Positions 1-10,963 of a stretch of 64,000 nt of DNA are shown in pieces. The DNA is from Termitomyces sp. T153. Its lineage: Eukaryota; Basidiomycota; Agaricomycetes; Agaricales; Lyophyllaceae. The translations under genes and the position numbers were made by a program. The DNA is taken from assembly GCA_018296165.2 (NCBI GenBank), contig JACKQL020000129.1:60768-124767 (forward strand). The letters run 5' to 3'. Below the pieces are notes generated by a model, which saw nothing but the letters and a program-made list of their open reading frames with translations, did not search any database and was not told where the DNA came from. Positions within the stretch are counted from its first letter, which is position 1; each line of letters opens with the position of its first letter.

Positions 1-66
1 TTGAACCCACTCAAGTGTATATGATACTTTTTCCCAGCTGACGGTCTCATTGGTTATATTGGCCAG

Positions 67-2167
67 GGAGATCCTGTAGTCAACTTGCGTATACTGTGGT
101 CGAACATCATCTTTACGGTTTGGCCTGAGCACATCAAAATGATCCTCGCGACGGACTTCCCGAATTATGAAAAAGGTTTGTCGCGTCCTTAGGATTTCTC
201 TTCCGAGCTCATTACTCGACTAGGCAAACGATTCCAGTACTCAATGTTCTCCGTCTTGGGCTCCGGAGTCTTCAATGCAGACGGTGATATGTGGAAGTAT
301 GTGTTGTTCTCCCTTGTATGAACTCGTTCTAAGATGCCCGAAAGATTTCATAGATCTATGACTCGCCCTTTCTTCACCCGCGATCGAATCAGTGACTTCG
401 ACCTCTTCGACCGTCACGCAACCACCGTATTCGCCTTGATTAAAGAACGTATGCGCAGCGGGCACGCCATTGACTTCCAGGTAGCTCAGTTCAATCCAAC
501 GCGTTCCCCGGATCTTCACTTATAATTCAACAGGACCTCATGTCTCGTTTTACCCTGGACTCCGCAACCGAGTTCCTCTTCGGACACTGCGTCCACAGCC
601 TCACCGCTGGCATTCCCTACCCGCATAATGCCATCTACGTCCCTCCGGACTCTGCCACACCTCAAGCAAAACGTGCTAACGAGTTCGCGACGGCTTTCGC
701 GCAGGCTCAAGAGGTTATCTCGAGCCGCGAGCGATATGGGTGGATATGGCCAATTATGGAGATTTTCGAGGATCGGACGAAGAAGCCGATGGAGACTGTT
801 AGAGCCTACTTGGATCCAATTATCCAAGACGCCATCGTTAAGAACGATAATGCTCCCAAGACTGGATCGGAGAAGTCAGAATCACATGTTGAGGAGGGGG
901 AAACGTTGATTGATCATCTCGTTAGACTTTCATCGGGTAAGTATATTTCCTCTCTATTCTCTGAACCATAGTTGATTACGATGGATCCATAGACCCCGTC
1001 GTTTTGAGAGATGAGACGTAAAGTCTTATTTCGTTTATTTCAGTCGTCAGCGTTGACGTTTCGATATATATATAGCTTGAACATTATGATCGCAGGACGC
1101 GATACGACCGCCGCCACCCTCACCTTCGTCATTTACCTCTTGGCCATGCACCCTGTCGTTCACGCCCGCCTCCGTGAAGAAGTCCTTGAGAAGGTCGGAT
1201 CGAATCGCCGCCCTGATTATGACGACATCAGGGATATGAAGTATCTCAGGGCAGTGATCAACGGTACGCGCCCTTTCAGAGTCTTTCAACTGTCTCAATC
1301 CCTAAAAACTATCGTTTCCTATTTCCAGAAACATTGAGGCTCTTCCCGATAGTGTGGGTCCTCTCATTTGGAAAACTTGATATCCGTGCTCATTAACGTC
1401 TCAACTTTCGTAGCCCGTTCAATACTCGGTGATCCATAATTCGAAAAAATTCACAGATTTTCAGCACTGACAAAAAAAAACAGTGACAATATCCACGCGA
1501 CTACTTGGCCGTCGCCCGACCCAACTCAGAAGCCTATTTACATCCCTGCTGGAACGAAGTATCTAATCATCAATTAATCTAGTGGACAAAGATTCTGATC
1601 ATCTCTGCGTGATAGGATACCTTATTCGGTGTTTCTCATGCACCGACGCAAGGACCTCTGGGGACCGGATGGTATGCGTATATTGCTCGTAACTAGCTGG
1701 AAGTTGAGATTGACGGAATAAAGCGGAGGAGTTCGATCCCGATCGCTTCCTCGACGACAGGCTCAAGAAATATCTCGTCAAGAACTCGTTTATCTTCCTT
1801 CCTTTCAACGCCGGCCCACGCATTTGCCTTGGCCAACAGGTTCGCTGTTATCTATTCTCACCGCACTCCTAATTCCAACCTTCTTTCTAGTTCGCGTACA
1901 ACGAAATGTCTTTCATGCTCATCCGTTTAGTGCAGCAGTTCACCAGGGTCACGCTCGATGAGGCAGCAGCTCCCCCTCATGCAAAGCCTCCTGCGCATTG
2001 GAAGAATGGCGTTGGTCGTAAGACGATCGAGAGGGTGTATCCCAAGTCACATCTGACCATGTACGCTCAGGTAAGTGCTTCCTGCGGTAATGATGCCATG
2101 TCTGATTCGATACGGCGTATAGGGTGGACTGTGGGTTAGAATGACAGAGGCCGAATTCAACGCCTGA
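67..2167 (+). CDS. Cytochrome P450 monooxygenase, CYP63-like, 5' end missing
   Basis: Heme-thiolate monooxygenase, probably ER-bound; substrate unknown (the CYP63 family of wood-decay fungi oxidises alkanes, fatty acids and xenobiotics). I could splice 13 exons in perfect phase: 67-175, 224-296, 345-480, 534-936, 993-1017, 1076-1263, 1329-1353, 1414-1428, 1484-1558, 1616-1671, 1724-1839, 1891-2070, 2123-2167, giving 481 residues to the TGA. Visible signatures: I-helix AGRDTT, the K-helix ExxR in [15 protein letters not shown] (formed only across introns), the PERF-like FDPDRFLDD, and the heme-binding [12 protein letters not shown] with its cysteine ligand. Exons of 25, 25 and 15 nt are unusually small. 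The N-terminal anchor and roughly the first hundred residues must lie upstream of the window; the exon beginning at 67 follows a plausible acceptor (ttggccag). No frameshift or stop seen, so it is probably functional. P450 assignment is very sure, subfamily less so. Confidence 0.93.
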
Positions 2168-2598
2168 AGACGAGCCCAGTATCATTGTAATGTGTTGTTG
2201 TACATCGAAATGTAAATCTGTATGTATAGCTTGCTTTTTAACAAACTTTCATTTTTCTCTATTCGCTGATCGACTGGGGCGGCAGCCCAATGATCAAACG
2301 CCCAGCCTCCCTCATATGAGGCTAGTAGTCGCCGGATTTATCATCACACAGTTCTAACTCGAGCTGTCTGAGGATCCGGCGTCCACCTTGATAAACGCAG
2401 CCTTCGTGGTAGTCATGCGCCTACAAACAAAGACTTACTGATTTCCATGAATAGAAATTACAACATTTCATATCATATTAATGATAACGTCATTTCAACG
2501 CATATACAGGATAAAAAATCGCTAATTGACATACAGCATTACTTTTGTACATATAGAAATAAGAATATCATTGCAGTCGTAGAGAGATTATGAAAACT
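2168..2598. other. Intergenic, convergent 3' ends
   Basis: Lies between the 3' ends of the P450 (plus) and the MARVEL gene (minus). It is AT-rich towards 2460-2560. I see no ORF, RNA gene or repeat here. Confidence 0.5.
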
Positions 2599-3776
2599 TC
2601 AGACAGCCGACGTAGTATAGCCGGTAGATGCGGGGCCGGAGCTATCAAGGGCTCGCGTCTCGGGTGCAGCAGTATGTCCGGTCCCAATGCCTTGGTGTTG
2701 AGTGCCAGATTCAGTGCCCCTGTAGCCTTCATTGTAACCCGCGTGAGTTGCGGCGCCAGATCCGGAATTGATACCGGTGCCAGTGTTGGTACCGTAATGC
2801 GTACCACCAGCTTTCGTGTCATAATTCGTACCGGCAGTGCCTCCAGTGCCTCCAATTCCAGTAGTGCCAGTGGTCCCTTTACCATCGGTATATCCCGTGC
2901 GATGGTCGTGATGTCCCGTGGCTTCTCCAGCAGCAGCTCCAGTGCCAGTTGCGGCAGCGGTAGTCCCGGCTCTTGTATTGGCATGCCCGTGTTTCTCGTG
3001 CTCATGGGCGCCATAAGCAGCGCCAGCTGTACCGACGGCGGCAGCCTCAGCTCCTCGGTGATGCTTGCGGTCACCGTAACCAGTGTTAGAACCGTGTTGG
3101 CGGAAGTGGAAGAGGGCGGCAAGGGCGGCAAGGAGAAGGAAGAGAGTGATAGCCCAGCTCATCCAGCTAAATGCCATAATAGCCGATACGATGCGGCATT
3201 GGAGAAAGTAACCTCTACAGTAACTGATGCGACGATATTTGTGCTGAAGGATGCTTGATTAATCTCAGGGATAGTTGAGATAGAGATGAGGGCATACCGT
3301 AAAGATGGCTGCTCCAACTAAGTATAAAACGAAGAGGGAAAGGATCCCTAGTAACTCTGTCAAGAAGTGCGGGAGGCCGAAACCACGACGGGAGCAGAGG
3401 CAAGCCATGCTAATGATGGGTGAGAGGAGTTCTGTAGCGTCGATATAAGACAATACCTACAGAGGTAAGGAGAAGAGTGTGGCGATAATGCTCGTTGAGA
3501 GCAGCTCGACTGTAATGGGCTCTAAATAGGTTGTCAGCAACATAGATGATGTTATGCGTTCACAAGATACAAACCATAGTAACCGCTACGACCTCTAGAG
3601 ATTGTATCGGGGCTTCCCAAACTTTTCGTATGGTGCACTCTCGCAGCAGTTAAACCCAGAAGTATAACTGAGAAAATGAACTAGACTCATCAATTAGTCA
3701 CGTATAGGAACTTCAGCAGAATCGAACTCACTAGAGCACTATAGAGTCCTGCGCGAAGGGGACCGTGGAAGGACAT
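2599..3776 (-). CDS. MARVEL-domain-like four-helix membrane protein with His/Gly/Thr-rich tail
   Basis: Unspliced, only the C-terminal part is open. Splicing gives five in-phase exons on the minus strand: 3776-3732, 3680-3575, 3521-3461, 3409-3298, 3243-2599, encoding about 322 residues. The protein starts MSFHGPLRAGLYSAL and has four hydrophobic segments in the MARVEL order: one right after the start (around FIFSVILLGL), the second in ELLSTSIIATLFSLPLMACL, the third in LLGILSLFVLYLVGAAIFT, the fourth in WMSWAITLFLLLAALAALF. The last exon then encodes a roughly 160-residue low-complexity tail rich in Gly, Thr, Ala and His (for example HHDHRTGYTDGKG), probably cytoplasmic and disordered. MARVEL proteins in fungi are plasma-membrane or vesicle tetraspan proteins; the exact role is unknown. 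Gene structure (intron positions just after helix 1 and between helices) parallels the neighbour at 5109-5890, so the two are likely related. Confidence 0.82.
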
Positions 3777-5108
3777 GGTTGCTGGGGTCTGGGTCACTCT
3801 CAAACAAAAGTTTATAAGGAGTCTTCCTTCATCTGTGACGTCGTTCCATCCTGATTTTGAGATGACGAGAGCATTTGGAGCAATGAAAATGTCTGAGAAG
3901 ATCGGCGCCGTATTAGACAATGGTATCGTCACAATTTCAATGGTCATGTACAGGGAATTAATCCTCCTCGTCCTCCTCAAAGTTAGATTCTTGTGAAGAA
4001 CTCATGGTTCTGTCGATTATCCTCGCTCTATCAACCGTAGCCGAAGCTGGGGCGTCGTGGTGCCACAACGTGCCCACTGAAACGATCTGATGACGCAGAA
4101 ACATCCATGTTGGGAGCGCGGGAAAAGGAGTAATTGTCAGACAATTTTGACACAAATTCTTTGATTGGGCGCAATTGCCGACAATGTTTGATCAATGGAC
4201 CATAGGTAACAGTCGAGGAGGAAGTAGTAGCAGTAGTAGATTGAGCGAATCTCCACGCCACATCATCCGAATTCACTGCAGACCAAGATAATTAGTAGAT
4301 GTCATTTACTGGAGGGAAATTTCGACATACAATGTAAGGGGGTCTATGAGTCCTCGATCGTGAGAATGTTTGGCCTACAATTTAGGTTAGGAAGGCTTCC
4401 TGCGATGGAAATAGTCAGAGATCATGAAATTCCGCGTGTACAGCATTGATTAATGCTTACAAGTGCTTTCAGTGAGGATTTTTGTAAGTACAAGATATTG
4501 GAGGTTCAAGGACCCTTTCGGCACCCTCGGCTGTGTGTCACTATGTCACAGTGATGTGATGTTACTTTCAGCATCCAATCATTCAGTTGTTTACATATAT
4601 CCATGTTTTGACAGCTTGAACAGATTATATAGCAGTGTTATTTCTTTTGGGGCTAGTAAATTATTTGTCGTTTTTACACGCCATAAACGGCTATAAAATG
4701 TAGAATGTTTCCATAAAAGGCAGGTGGTAGGCGCGGGTTGCGCTTGACTTCCGCGGCAGCTTAAACCGTGCCTTACTGAGTGATTACTTATGACGATCGC
4801 AGTGATGATAGGAGTACATAGCGCCGTCTATGAGCTGTCTCACAAAATTCAACCTATCCTTTCACACTTCAGAGCATCAGGGTGAGCACACGACCGGTAT
4901 TTTATGCTCCGCGAGTAAATGGCTCTCCTGTCCGGAGACAACCGGATCTCAGCGGAGTCAGCCACACATAATAACACGTTGTGTCGCTACACAGCACAAT
5001 CCTGTTATCCTTGATAATACTTATCAGATGACAGTGCGTTGCTATGGGACAGGCGAGGTCCGCGTGGTGTACTGACTTTTAGCATCCTACCTTTGAAGTT
5101 TTTCTGCC
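3777..5108. promoter_or_regulatory. Shared upstream region of two divergent MARVEL genes
   Basis: About 1.33 kb separates the start codons of two head-to-head MARVEL-type genes, so their promoters must lie here. I do not recognise specific sites. Short minus-strand ORFs (81 aa at 4031-4276, 65 aa at 3958-4155) show no domain and no consistent splice partners; they could be an unrecognised small gene or chance. Confidence 0.4.
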
Positions 5109-5890
5109 ATGGCTTTCGATTTGCCGCCTGTGCGCATGGGCTTGTACGCAGTTTTGGTACGTTCCTCTGTCAAGAGATCGCACTTACGACATCCGTTGCC
5201 GAATATGGGTATTATCTTACTTACGCTTCGCTCACAGGGCTTCTTCTCGTTTCTTCTTTTCTGCCTATCAGCAGCGCGATTGGGCTACACCACAAATCTT
5301 CCTGAAGGCGATCCTCTCAATGGAGGCAGGAACTTCTATGGTGAGCTGACACATCCGTTTGGGTGAGGTCGGAGCGATCTCAAGATATGTCAGACCCAAT
5401 TGTTGTGGAACTTCTTTTCACGACGTTGATGACTATGCCGTGGTGCGGTTATGTGTGCGTGCATTCTCGAAAATTCTGAACATCAAATCGATGAAGTTTT
5501 GAACATAGTATCTACTGTATATACAAACGCTTTGAAGCACGCTACCTTTCTACCTTTCGTGATGAGCTCATAATGCTTGTTGTCCTTTGGTTCTTTTGGA
5601 TTATTGGTGCTGCGATCGCCTCTGTACGTTCTCCGAACCTCCGAAAGATCAGCCAAGCCACTCATACATCCTGCTAGTCGATATGGGGTGATCTGACATG
5701 GTGCTCACAATTCAATGCCTGCAGAGTTCTTTCTGCTTTGGAGGCTTTCGCTTGGCTTGGATGGATTGCCTTAACGATGCTAGTAATCGTGAGTGCCTTA
5801 TTTGGCTTTGCCAACAAGGCCTTCCTCGAACCTTTGCACGGGCGGTGGGACCCACGCGCAAGCATTTACAACCCCAGTAGCAAAGTCTAG
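5109..5890 (+). CDS. MARVEL-domain-like four-helix membrane protein
   Basis: Assembled from five in-phase exons: 5109-5156, 5238-5340, 5385-5454, 5509-5623, 5678-5890; 182 residues ending at TAG 5888-5890. The start MAFDLPPVRMGLYAVL is followed by hydrophobic helix 1 (GFFSFLLFCLSAARLGY), helix 2 (VELLFTTLMTMPWCGYV), helix 3 (LIMLVVLWFFWIIGAAIAS), a polar loop WGDLTWCSQFNACR and helix 4 (WLGWIALTMLVIVSALFGF), then a short soluble tail. The loop with W, C and CR residues before helix 4 is typical of fungal MARVEL proteins. It aligns with the minus-strand neighbour at the start (xxMGLYAVL versus LRAGLYSAL), around helix 2 (VELL) and in intron placement, but lacks the long His/Gly tail. Probably a plasma-membrane tetraspan; function unknown. 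No breaks seen. Confidence 0.85.
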
Positions 5891-6459
5891 GCTGACACTA
5901 AGTCCTTTTCCTCATCTCAATCGCTCTCTTGTCACTGCCATTGTATGGCTAATTGGATGGATCTTGTATTATGTAGTATTAAGTAGATACCCGACCATAG
6001 TTGTGCTCAAGTAGTGACTATTATCTAATTCCTTTTTCATCTACTTCACCGTGCCAAAGTTCTACTGTAAGTATACCAGAGCCATTTCAGATGACCGCTT
6101 CCTACACATGTTCGAATGTAATCCCCTGCCGTGCCGTAAATTTATCCATGCTACTCTCAACTTGCCAACGGCAGCTCCAAGTCTGCCGACTGATGATCGA
6201 TAATCGCCAAGTCCAAAGGAGATGGTGGACTTTGGAATAGTACAGTTCACACATATCGCGGCAAGTAGCTGTCTGACCCAGAAGGCAGGCTTTGACACAG
6301 GTTCAATACAAACTCAGACTATACATGTCGACGGCCTCGTAATGTTTGTGATATTGTAGAGCATGGGATATCATTGGAGTACATCATCAGAGGATGATAC
6401 TTGTGCTGCTTGTGGAACTGGTCAAGAGATAGGTATAGATTGAGGGTCTCAATGCTGGT
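5891..6459. other. Intergenic, edge of transposon block
   Basis: 3' flank of the MARVEL gene. Short ORFs at 6001-6298 show no recognisable protein. CpG dinucleotides are frequent until about 6340 and then almost vanish, marking the left edge of the decayed block. Confidence 0.4.
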
Positions 6460-6840
6460 TTAATTGTCGAGGTCTGCGAGGAGAGTCACCATGGGCAAGT
6501 AATGTGATCGTCGTGCATCATATATGCTTGTTGTAGAAAGACATTGTCCAATGAACTCCTCTGGGATACCAAGTTTTGCTTCTTCCTCTGAAGTGATGGA
6601 TATTTTGGCTGAAAAATTGTCAGTATCCGCTAATCCCAGCATCAGCTCCCAAGATGGATGGCATTCCCGTAAATGACATTTGGGATTGTATTTCTGATAG
6701 ATATCATTACAGAATTTGCATACAATAGGAACATTGGTACAAGGCTTCTGCTTGGATATCTTCGATGCTGAACTGATTTGGAACTCATATGCAGATGGAC
6801 ACACTTCAGGAAATCTCATAAGTTTCTGGAGAAACATCAA
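6460..6840 (-). pseudogene. Unrecognised ORF with a possible Cys/His zinc finger, probably transposon remnant
   Basis: Open for 126 codons. It contains CKFCNDIYQKYNPKCHLRECH, with a Cys-x2-Cys followed by His/Cys spacing that could bind zinc, as in BED or C2H2 fingers of DNA transposases. Its first codons overlap the left edge of a hairpin-rich repeat (6801-7210), so the annotated start is probably artificial. It lies in CpG-poor repeat DNA. I do not recognise the family; a chance ORF is possible. Confidence 0.3.
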
Positions 6841-7210
6841 TTAGAAACATGTTATATGATTTCTAATATGTTTTTCTCAAGTAGAAATTATTACATAAAT
6901 TTAAAACCAGTCAAATAAAATGATTACTGCTGATAGAGTGTATCTTGAGTAAACAAAATGGTTTTTCTGTGAACTTTTCTTGAGAACAGATTATAGATAC
7001 AAATCATGTTTCTCACTTTTTACTCAGGAAGAACATTTCATAAATCTTTATGTAATTCTTTAGGAAGTCTTATTCTGTTTCTTTTCACTGTATCTCAGAA
7101 AAATTTTCATATTTCTGGGTTACCATTAGTTAGAAACATTTTTAGTGATTTGCAAGAAAAATTAATGAAAAAATCTTGAAATGTTTCTCAAGAAACAAGA
7201 AACACTTGAA
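6801..7210. repeat. Hairpin-rich repeat related to the 898-bp palindrome
   Basis: It begins with cacttcaggaaat, the same terminal motif as the palindrome at 11170-12067, and is packed with the same small palindromes of the form TTTCTnnAGAAAC (for example tttctggagaaac near 6822 and tttctcaagaaac near 7180). Those two are in inverted orientation near the two ends. The inverted repeat is much less perfect than in the second copy. Confidence 0.5.
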
Positions 7211-7753
7211 CCTGTACTCAGGTGTGGCCATCAATGCTTCCTTGCATGTAGACTGTCGATTGGTCTTCAGCTACATACTTGGCTAGGCACTGGCCCAGAC
7301 TATGCCACACACATGAACAGCTTATATGAGGTTGTTTGCTGTAGTTGTAGCTCAACCCTTGCCTTTAATAGAGAGGCATGGTTCATAACAAGGAAGTGTC
7401 ATCCTTGCAGATGGATGAACAGGCAGGCTGAACTACTGTTTGTAGTTCACAATTTGAAACATCACATACAGGCAAGCTGAGTGCCCATCTATGCCTCCTG
7501 ATGCACTTTGGGGAAATGCACCAGAGTACCACTCTGCTCACTTCTTCCTGTAGGACTAACTGAATCTACCAATGTTCTCAACATAGGGACCCTGCTATAG
7601 GACCTGGTGCTGTATCATGGGTGGGATGCTGTATCCTACCCTTTTGTGTTGTATACCTTTACTTCCTACTGCAAATTTTTTGTTTGAATCCATTGATGGA
7701 CTCAAAATGGGGGTATGTAATGGAGCATCCCATTTCTATACTACAGTACCCAC

Positions 7754-7788
<35 letters not shown>

Positions 7789-9668
7789 GTAGCATCACAT
7801 GATGCTACCTATAATACTGCTTACTATACTTGTGTTAGGCAGCACCTGTTGAGCCACTCTTGTATTCTCTATCATTTACCATTAAGATACCTTCCCAGCT
7901 ACTGAAAGCTCCAATGATATTGAAGGTCAGAGGTCTTTTTTGTGCCACCAAGATGACATTTTTCTAATATAGATGTACAGAGACATATATGGCCATTCTG
8001 CTACTCATTGTATAAATGACCAAGGAAAATTTGTACCCTCTGCTGGTGATATTTCATCCAAAGAAAGGCATGCAAGTGTCAAACCCTTGTAAGATGTAGA
8101 ATGTCAAGAGACATACCTATCTCTACTGGGGACAAGTTAAGATTATCATGAGTGCTGCAAGCAATGGCTTTGCAAAAACTCTGCTGAAGATCTTTTCTTT
8201 TCTTTTATCCTACAGACTCATTCTAACTGCCTATCAGGAAGCTGTGATGATGCAGAACATACTACAGGAGGGAAGGATCAATTAACAGTGTTGAACAAAA
8301 TTACTCAGTGCTCCTGTAACCAAAATACTAATACTCCTTCAACCATGTGAGCACCTTCAAGTGCAACCTATTTGACCACATATAGAGTTGGCTCAGAAGT
8401 ATTGAACTGACCAATGATAAATGATTCAGCAGTCCAATATCATTAAGAATGTGTCCAAAGCCAAACAATAATAGCAACCCAGGGCCCTAGTCTGAGATAC
8501 AGAATCAAGTCAAGTCATTTCTATTCTGACTTTGTCCATAAGTGCCATAACTAACACTTCTTTTGTATCTGGGCTAATCATTTCTGTTTACTGAATAACA
8601 GTCAAAACATCACAAAGAACCTTTGGAATACTTGTGCCATTGCAGACTCTGGATTCACCTGTGACCCTCTTGAAGTAAGAAGCTAGTATAGTCATTGAGG
8701 CTCACTTTGAAGAAAAACTTATACTTGATCACAATTGAGGTTTCTATGATATAAGTATTTGTATGCATCATTGTTTTATGGCATGTAACAAACACCAAGA
8801 GATTCTTGTAATCAGCAGTCTGGATATCATCATTAAGGCTCCAACCATTTAGTTTTTTTTACTGTTTTTAAAATGGTAAAACCATTTCTTGTTATTATTT
8901 ACCTCATCTTAGCAGCAACAAGGACCATTCTTAATTCTCATGTGCAAGCTGAATTGTGCTTTTGGCATAGACCTTCTACTCTTGCTATGACCCAGACCCA
9001 ACCTTACTCCATTCAATCAGGATCAGGTCTTCACTATTCTAGCTTAATTTGGACTGGAGTAGTGATGTTCTGGCTTGGCTTAGGCAGCTTCCACTCAGAC
9101 ACCACCTGTGCCCAGCCAAGGCCTCCAATGCCAGCCTGGTTCTAGCTCAGCTCAGCTCAGGCCATGACCTTTGGCAGTAGAATGCAAAGAAACTTTGCAA
9201 ATAGTTCTAACTTAAGAGATAGTCAGAGTTGAGTGTTTATTACAAGCCTTTATGCTGTGATCATTGGGCAATGATGGAGTACATACCACAAGAATGTCTG
9301 TACATCTACTTCAGAATCAATATCTTGCTACATTCTGGAATATTAGCAGTTGTTTGTTAGCTGTCAATGTGATCCATTAAGTGTAAGTCTTGCCACTCTT
9401 CAACTAATTGCATTCACCCAACATTCACCCTCTTTAAAGACCCTGGCCTGGACAGCTGGCTTTGGCTCTTTAGCATTGTAATCTGGGCTAAAGCCCTTTT
9501 TTTGAATCTATTATCATGTGCATAGGGCACTTGCCATCCATTCTGCTCAGTACTATTAGTGGTAACTATAATTACAAGAGCCAAAAATTTCCATTTTCCC
9601 TATGTATGCAGAGGAAGGGTGGGCCAAAATTTCCAAGTGCTATTTAGACATTGCTCTCAAAGTAGAAC
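7211..9668. other. Decayed AT-rich, CpG-poor repeat DNA
   Basis: No ORF longer than about 100 codons resembles a known protein. The stretch is nearly free of CpG and rich in TG/CA, like the retrotransposon remnants beside it, so it is most likely old transposon sequence beyond recognition. Confidence 0.4.
7754..7788 (+). repeat. (TTA)n microsatellite
   Basis: About twelve uninterrupted TTA units, directly visible. Confidence 0.95.
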
Positions 9669-10947
9669 CTAAGTGTAAGGTCTTGCAAAACAAACATCAT
9701 CAAAATGGAAGCATTGGTACTTGGACCAATCAGGGGACTTATGGGATGCAGTGATGAAGGCAGAGGCCTCTTTATGAAAGTTCAGTTCTATGGACTCCTT
9801 AGTAGTTGCAGCCTGAGAAGGCATAACAAGTGCTGCAGATGGGCTTGCAGACATTGCTGCTACCAATGAGGAGGGCCCAGCCTCAGTTGGGGCTGCACCT
9901 AGGTAAGTGGAGCCAGAAAATGGCTCCTGCACTGTAGCCAGGGAGGCATTCATCACCTTTGCTGGTCACTGCAAGAGGTGAGTAAAGATGGCCAATTCCC
10001 CATAGTGCAGCTATTCAGAAGTGCAGAAGGGGAAGTGGCCTCAACTCTTATGAATCTGGAGGAGCACTCAGAAGTGCTCTCAAGTGTTGGCAGTGGCCAC
10101 TTGTACCACCCAGCATACTTGGCCAGGGCAGGAGGTTTGCTCATGAGCCTAAGTTGATGATGGTGTTCATTGTTGATCCATGTGAGCAGGTTAATATGCA
10201 GCACACTCCTGGATCCGTAGTGATCCAAGGAGTGTATACCATAGGTATATGTGTGCTTCATCCAAATTGGGGGAATGCAGTTGGCAAGGAGGTGATGAAT
10301 GACCTCTGTTTTGCTGAGATTGTTAATTTGGGTAGGCTGGATGTTCAGTCTACACAAGGTGAAAGTAGAGGGAGCAAAGGGAGTGAACTCCTCTACCTCT
10401 TAGCAGTAATTGTCAAACACATCTCTATAGAGGTGGGGTTGAGCTACAATCATAGCAAACAGCCATATGTAGGCCATTTGTACATGTAGCATAGTTGTGG
10501 TCAATGCCCAATGCAATATATATCTGAGAACCTGGGTGGCCATGGTGCAAGATGTATTGCACTCATGTCTTGTCAAAGTGCCAGTTGAGTGAGACTTGAT
10601 TAAGTCCAGCTCTCCAGGTGTTGTTGTCAGTGCAGCCTAGCATGACTGACAAACAAGAAGGCAAGGGGACCAGTAGCCAATTTGGGCCCCCCTTTGGCAT
10701 TGGCAGCAGAGTTTCTAACTCTGCAAGGGTCAGCTCCATGATTCAATGCATGGTGCAATCCCTCTGATCTGAGTTTGTGAAGGAGATCTGGTGGAACTCC
10801 TGTAACAAGCAAGTGGTGTGTATCCACTCCCACATGGTAATGTGAGCATGCTGCTAATGGATAATCTGGTGCATTAGCCATAGCTGTCAGGACTTCCATT
10901 TCTGACCTCCATGGCTTGTTCCAGCACCTCTGCAGCTTGTTTGACAT
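9669..10947 (-). pseudogene. Chain of broken minus-strand ORFs, family not recognised
   Basis: Three ORFs on the minus strand (10947-10627, 10357-9953, 9956-9669) follow each other with protein-like composition and are separated by stops. They include Ser/Thr/Pro-rich and Trp/Tyr-rich stretches such as KYAGWYKWPLP. The spacing suggests one decayed gene, probably carried by a transposon just outside the chromodomain Gypsy LTR. I do not recognise the family and infer no function. Confidence 0.3.
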
Positions 10948-10963
10948 CTCCAGTACTCATTCT

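Noticed and set aside
2590..3258. 222-codon plus-strand ORF, Ser/Gly/Val-rich
   Set aside because: It is the opposite-strand shadow of the repetitive His/Gly/Thr tail of the minus-strand MARVEL gene, whose spliced frame gives coherent membrane helices.
3690..3980. 96-codon minus-strand ORF extending the MARVEL gene upstream of MSFHG
   Set aside because: It reads through the first intron, and upstream residues do not resemble MARVEL N-termini, which are short; the Met at 3776 is preferred.
9146..9162. Short run of agctcagctcagctcagg
   Set aside because: Only three units of a pentamer; too short to call a repeat locus.
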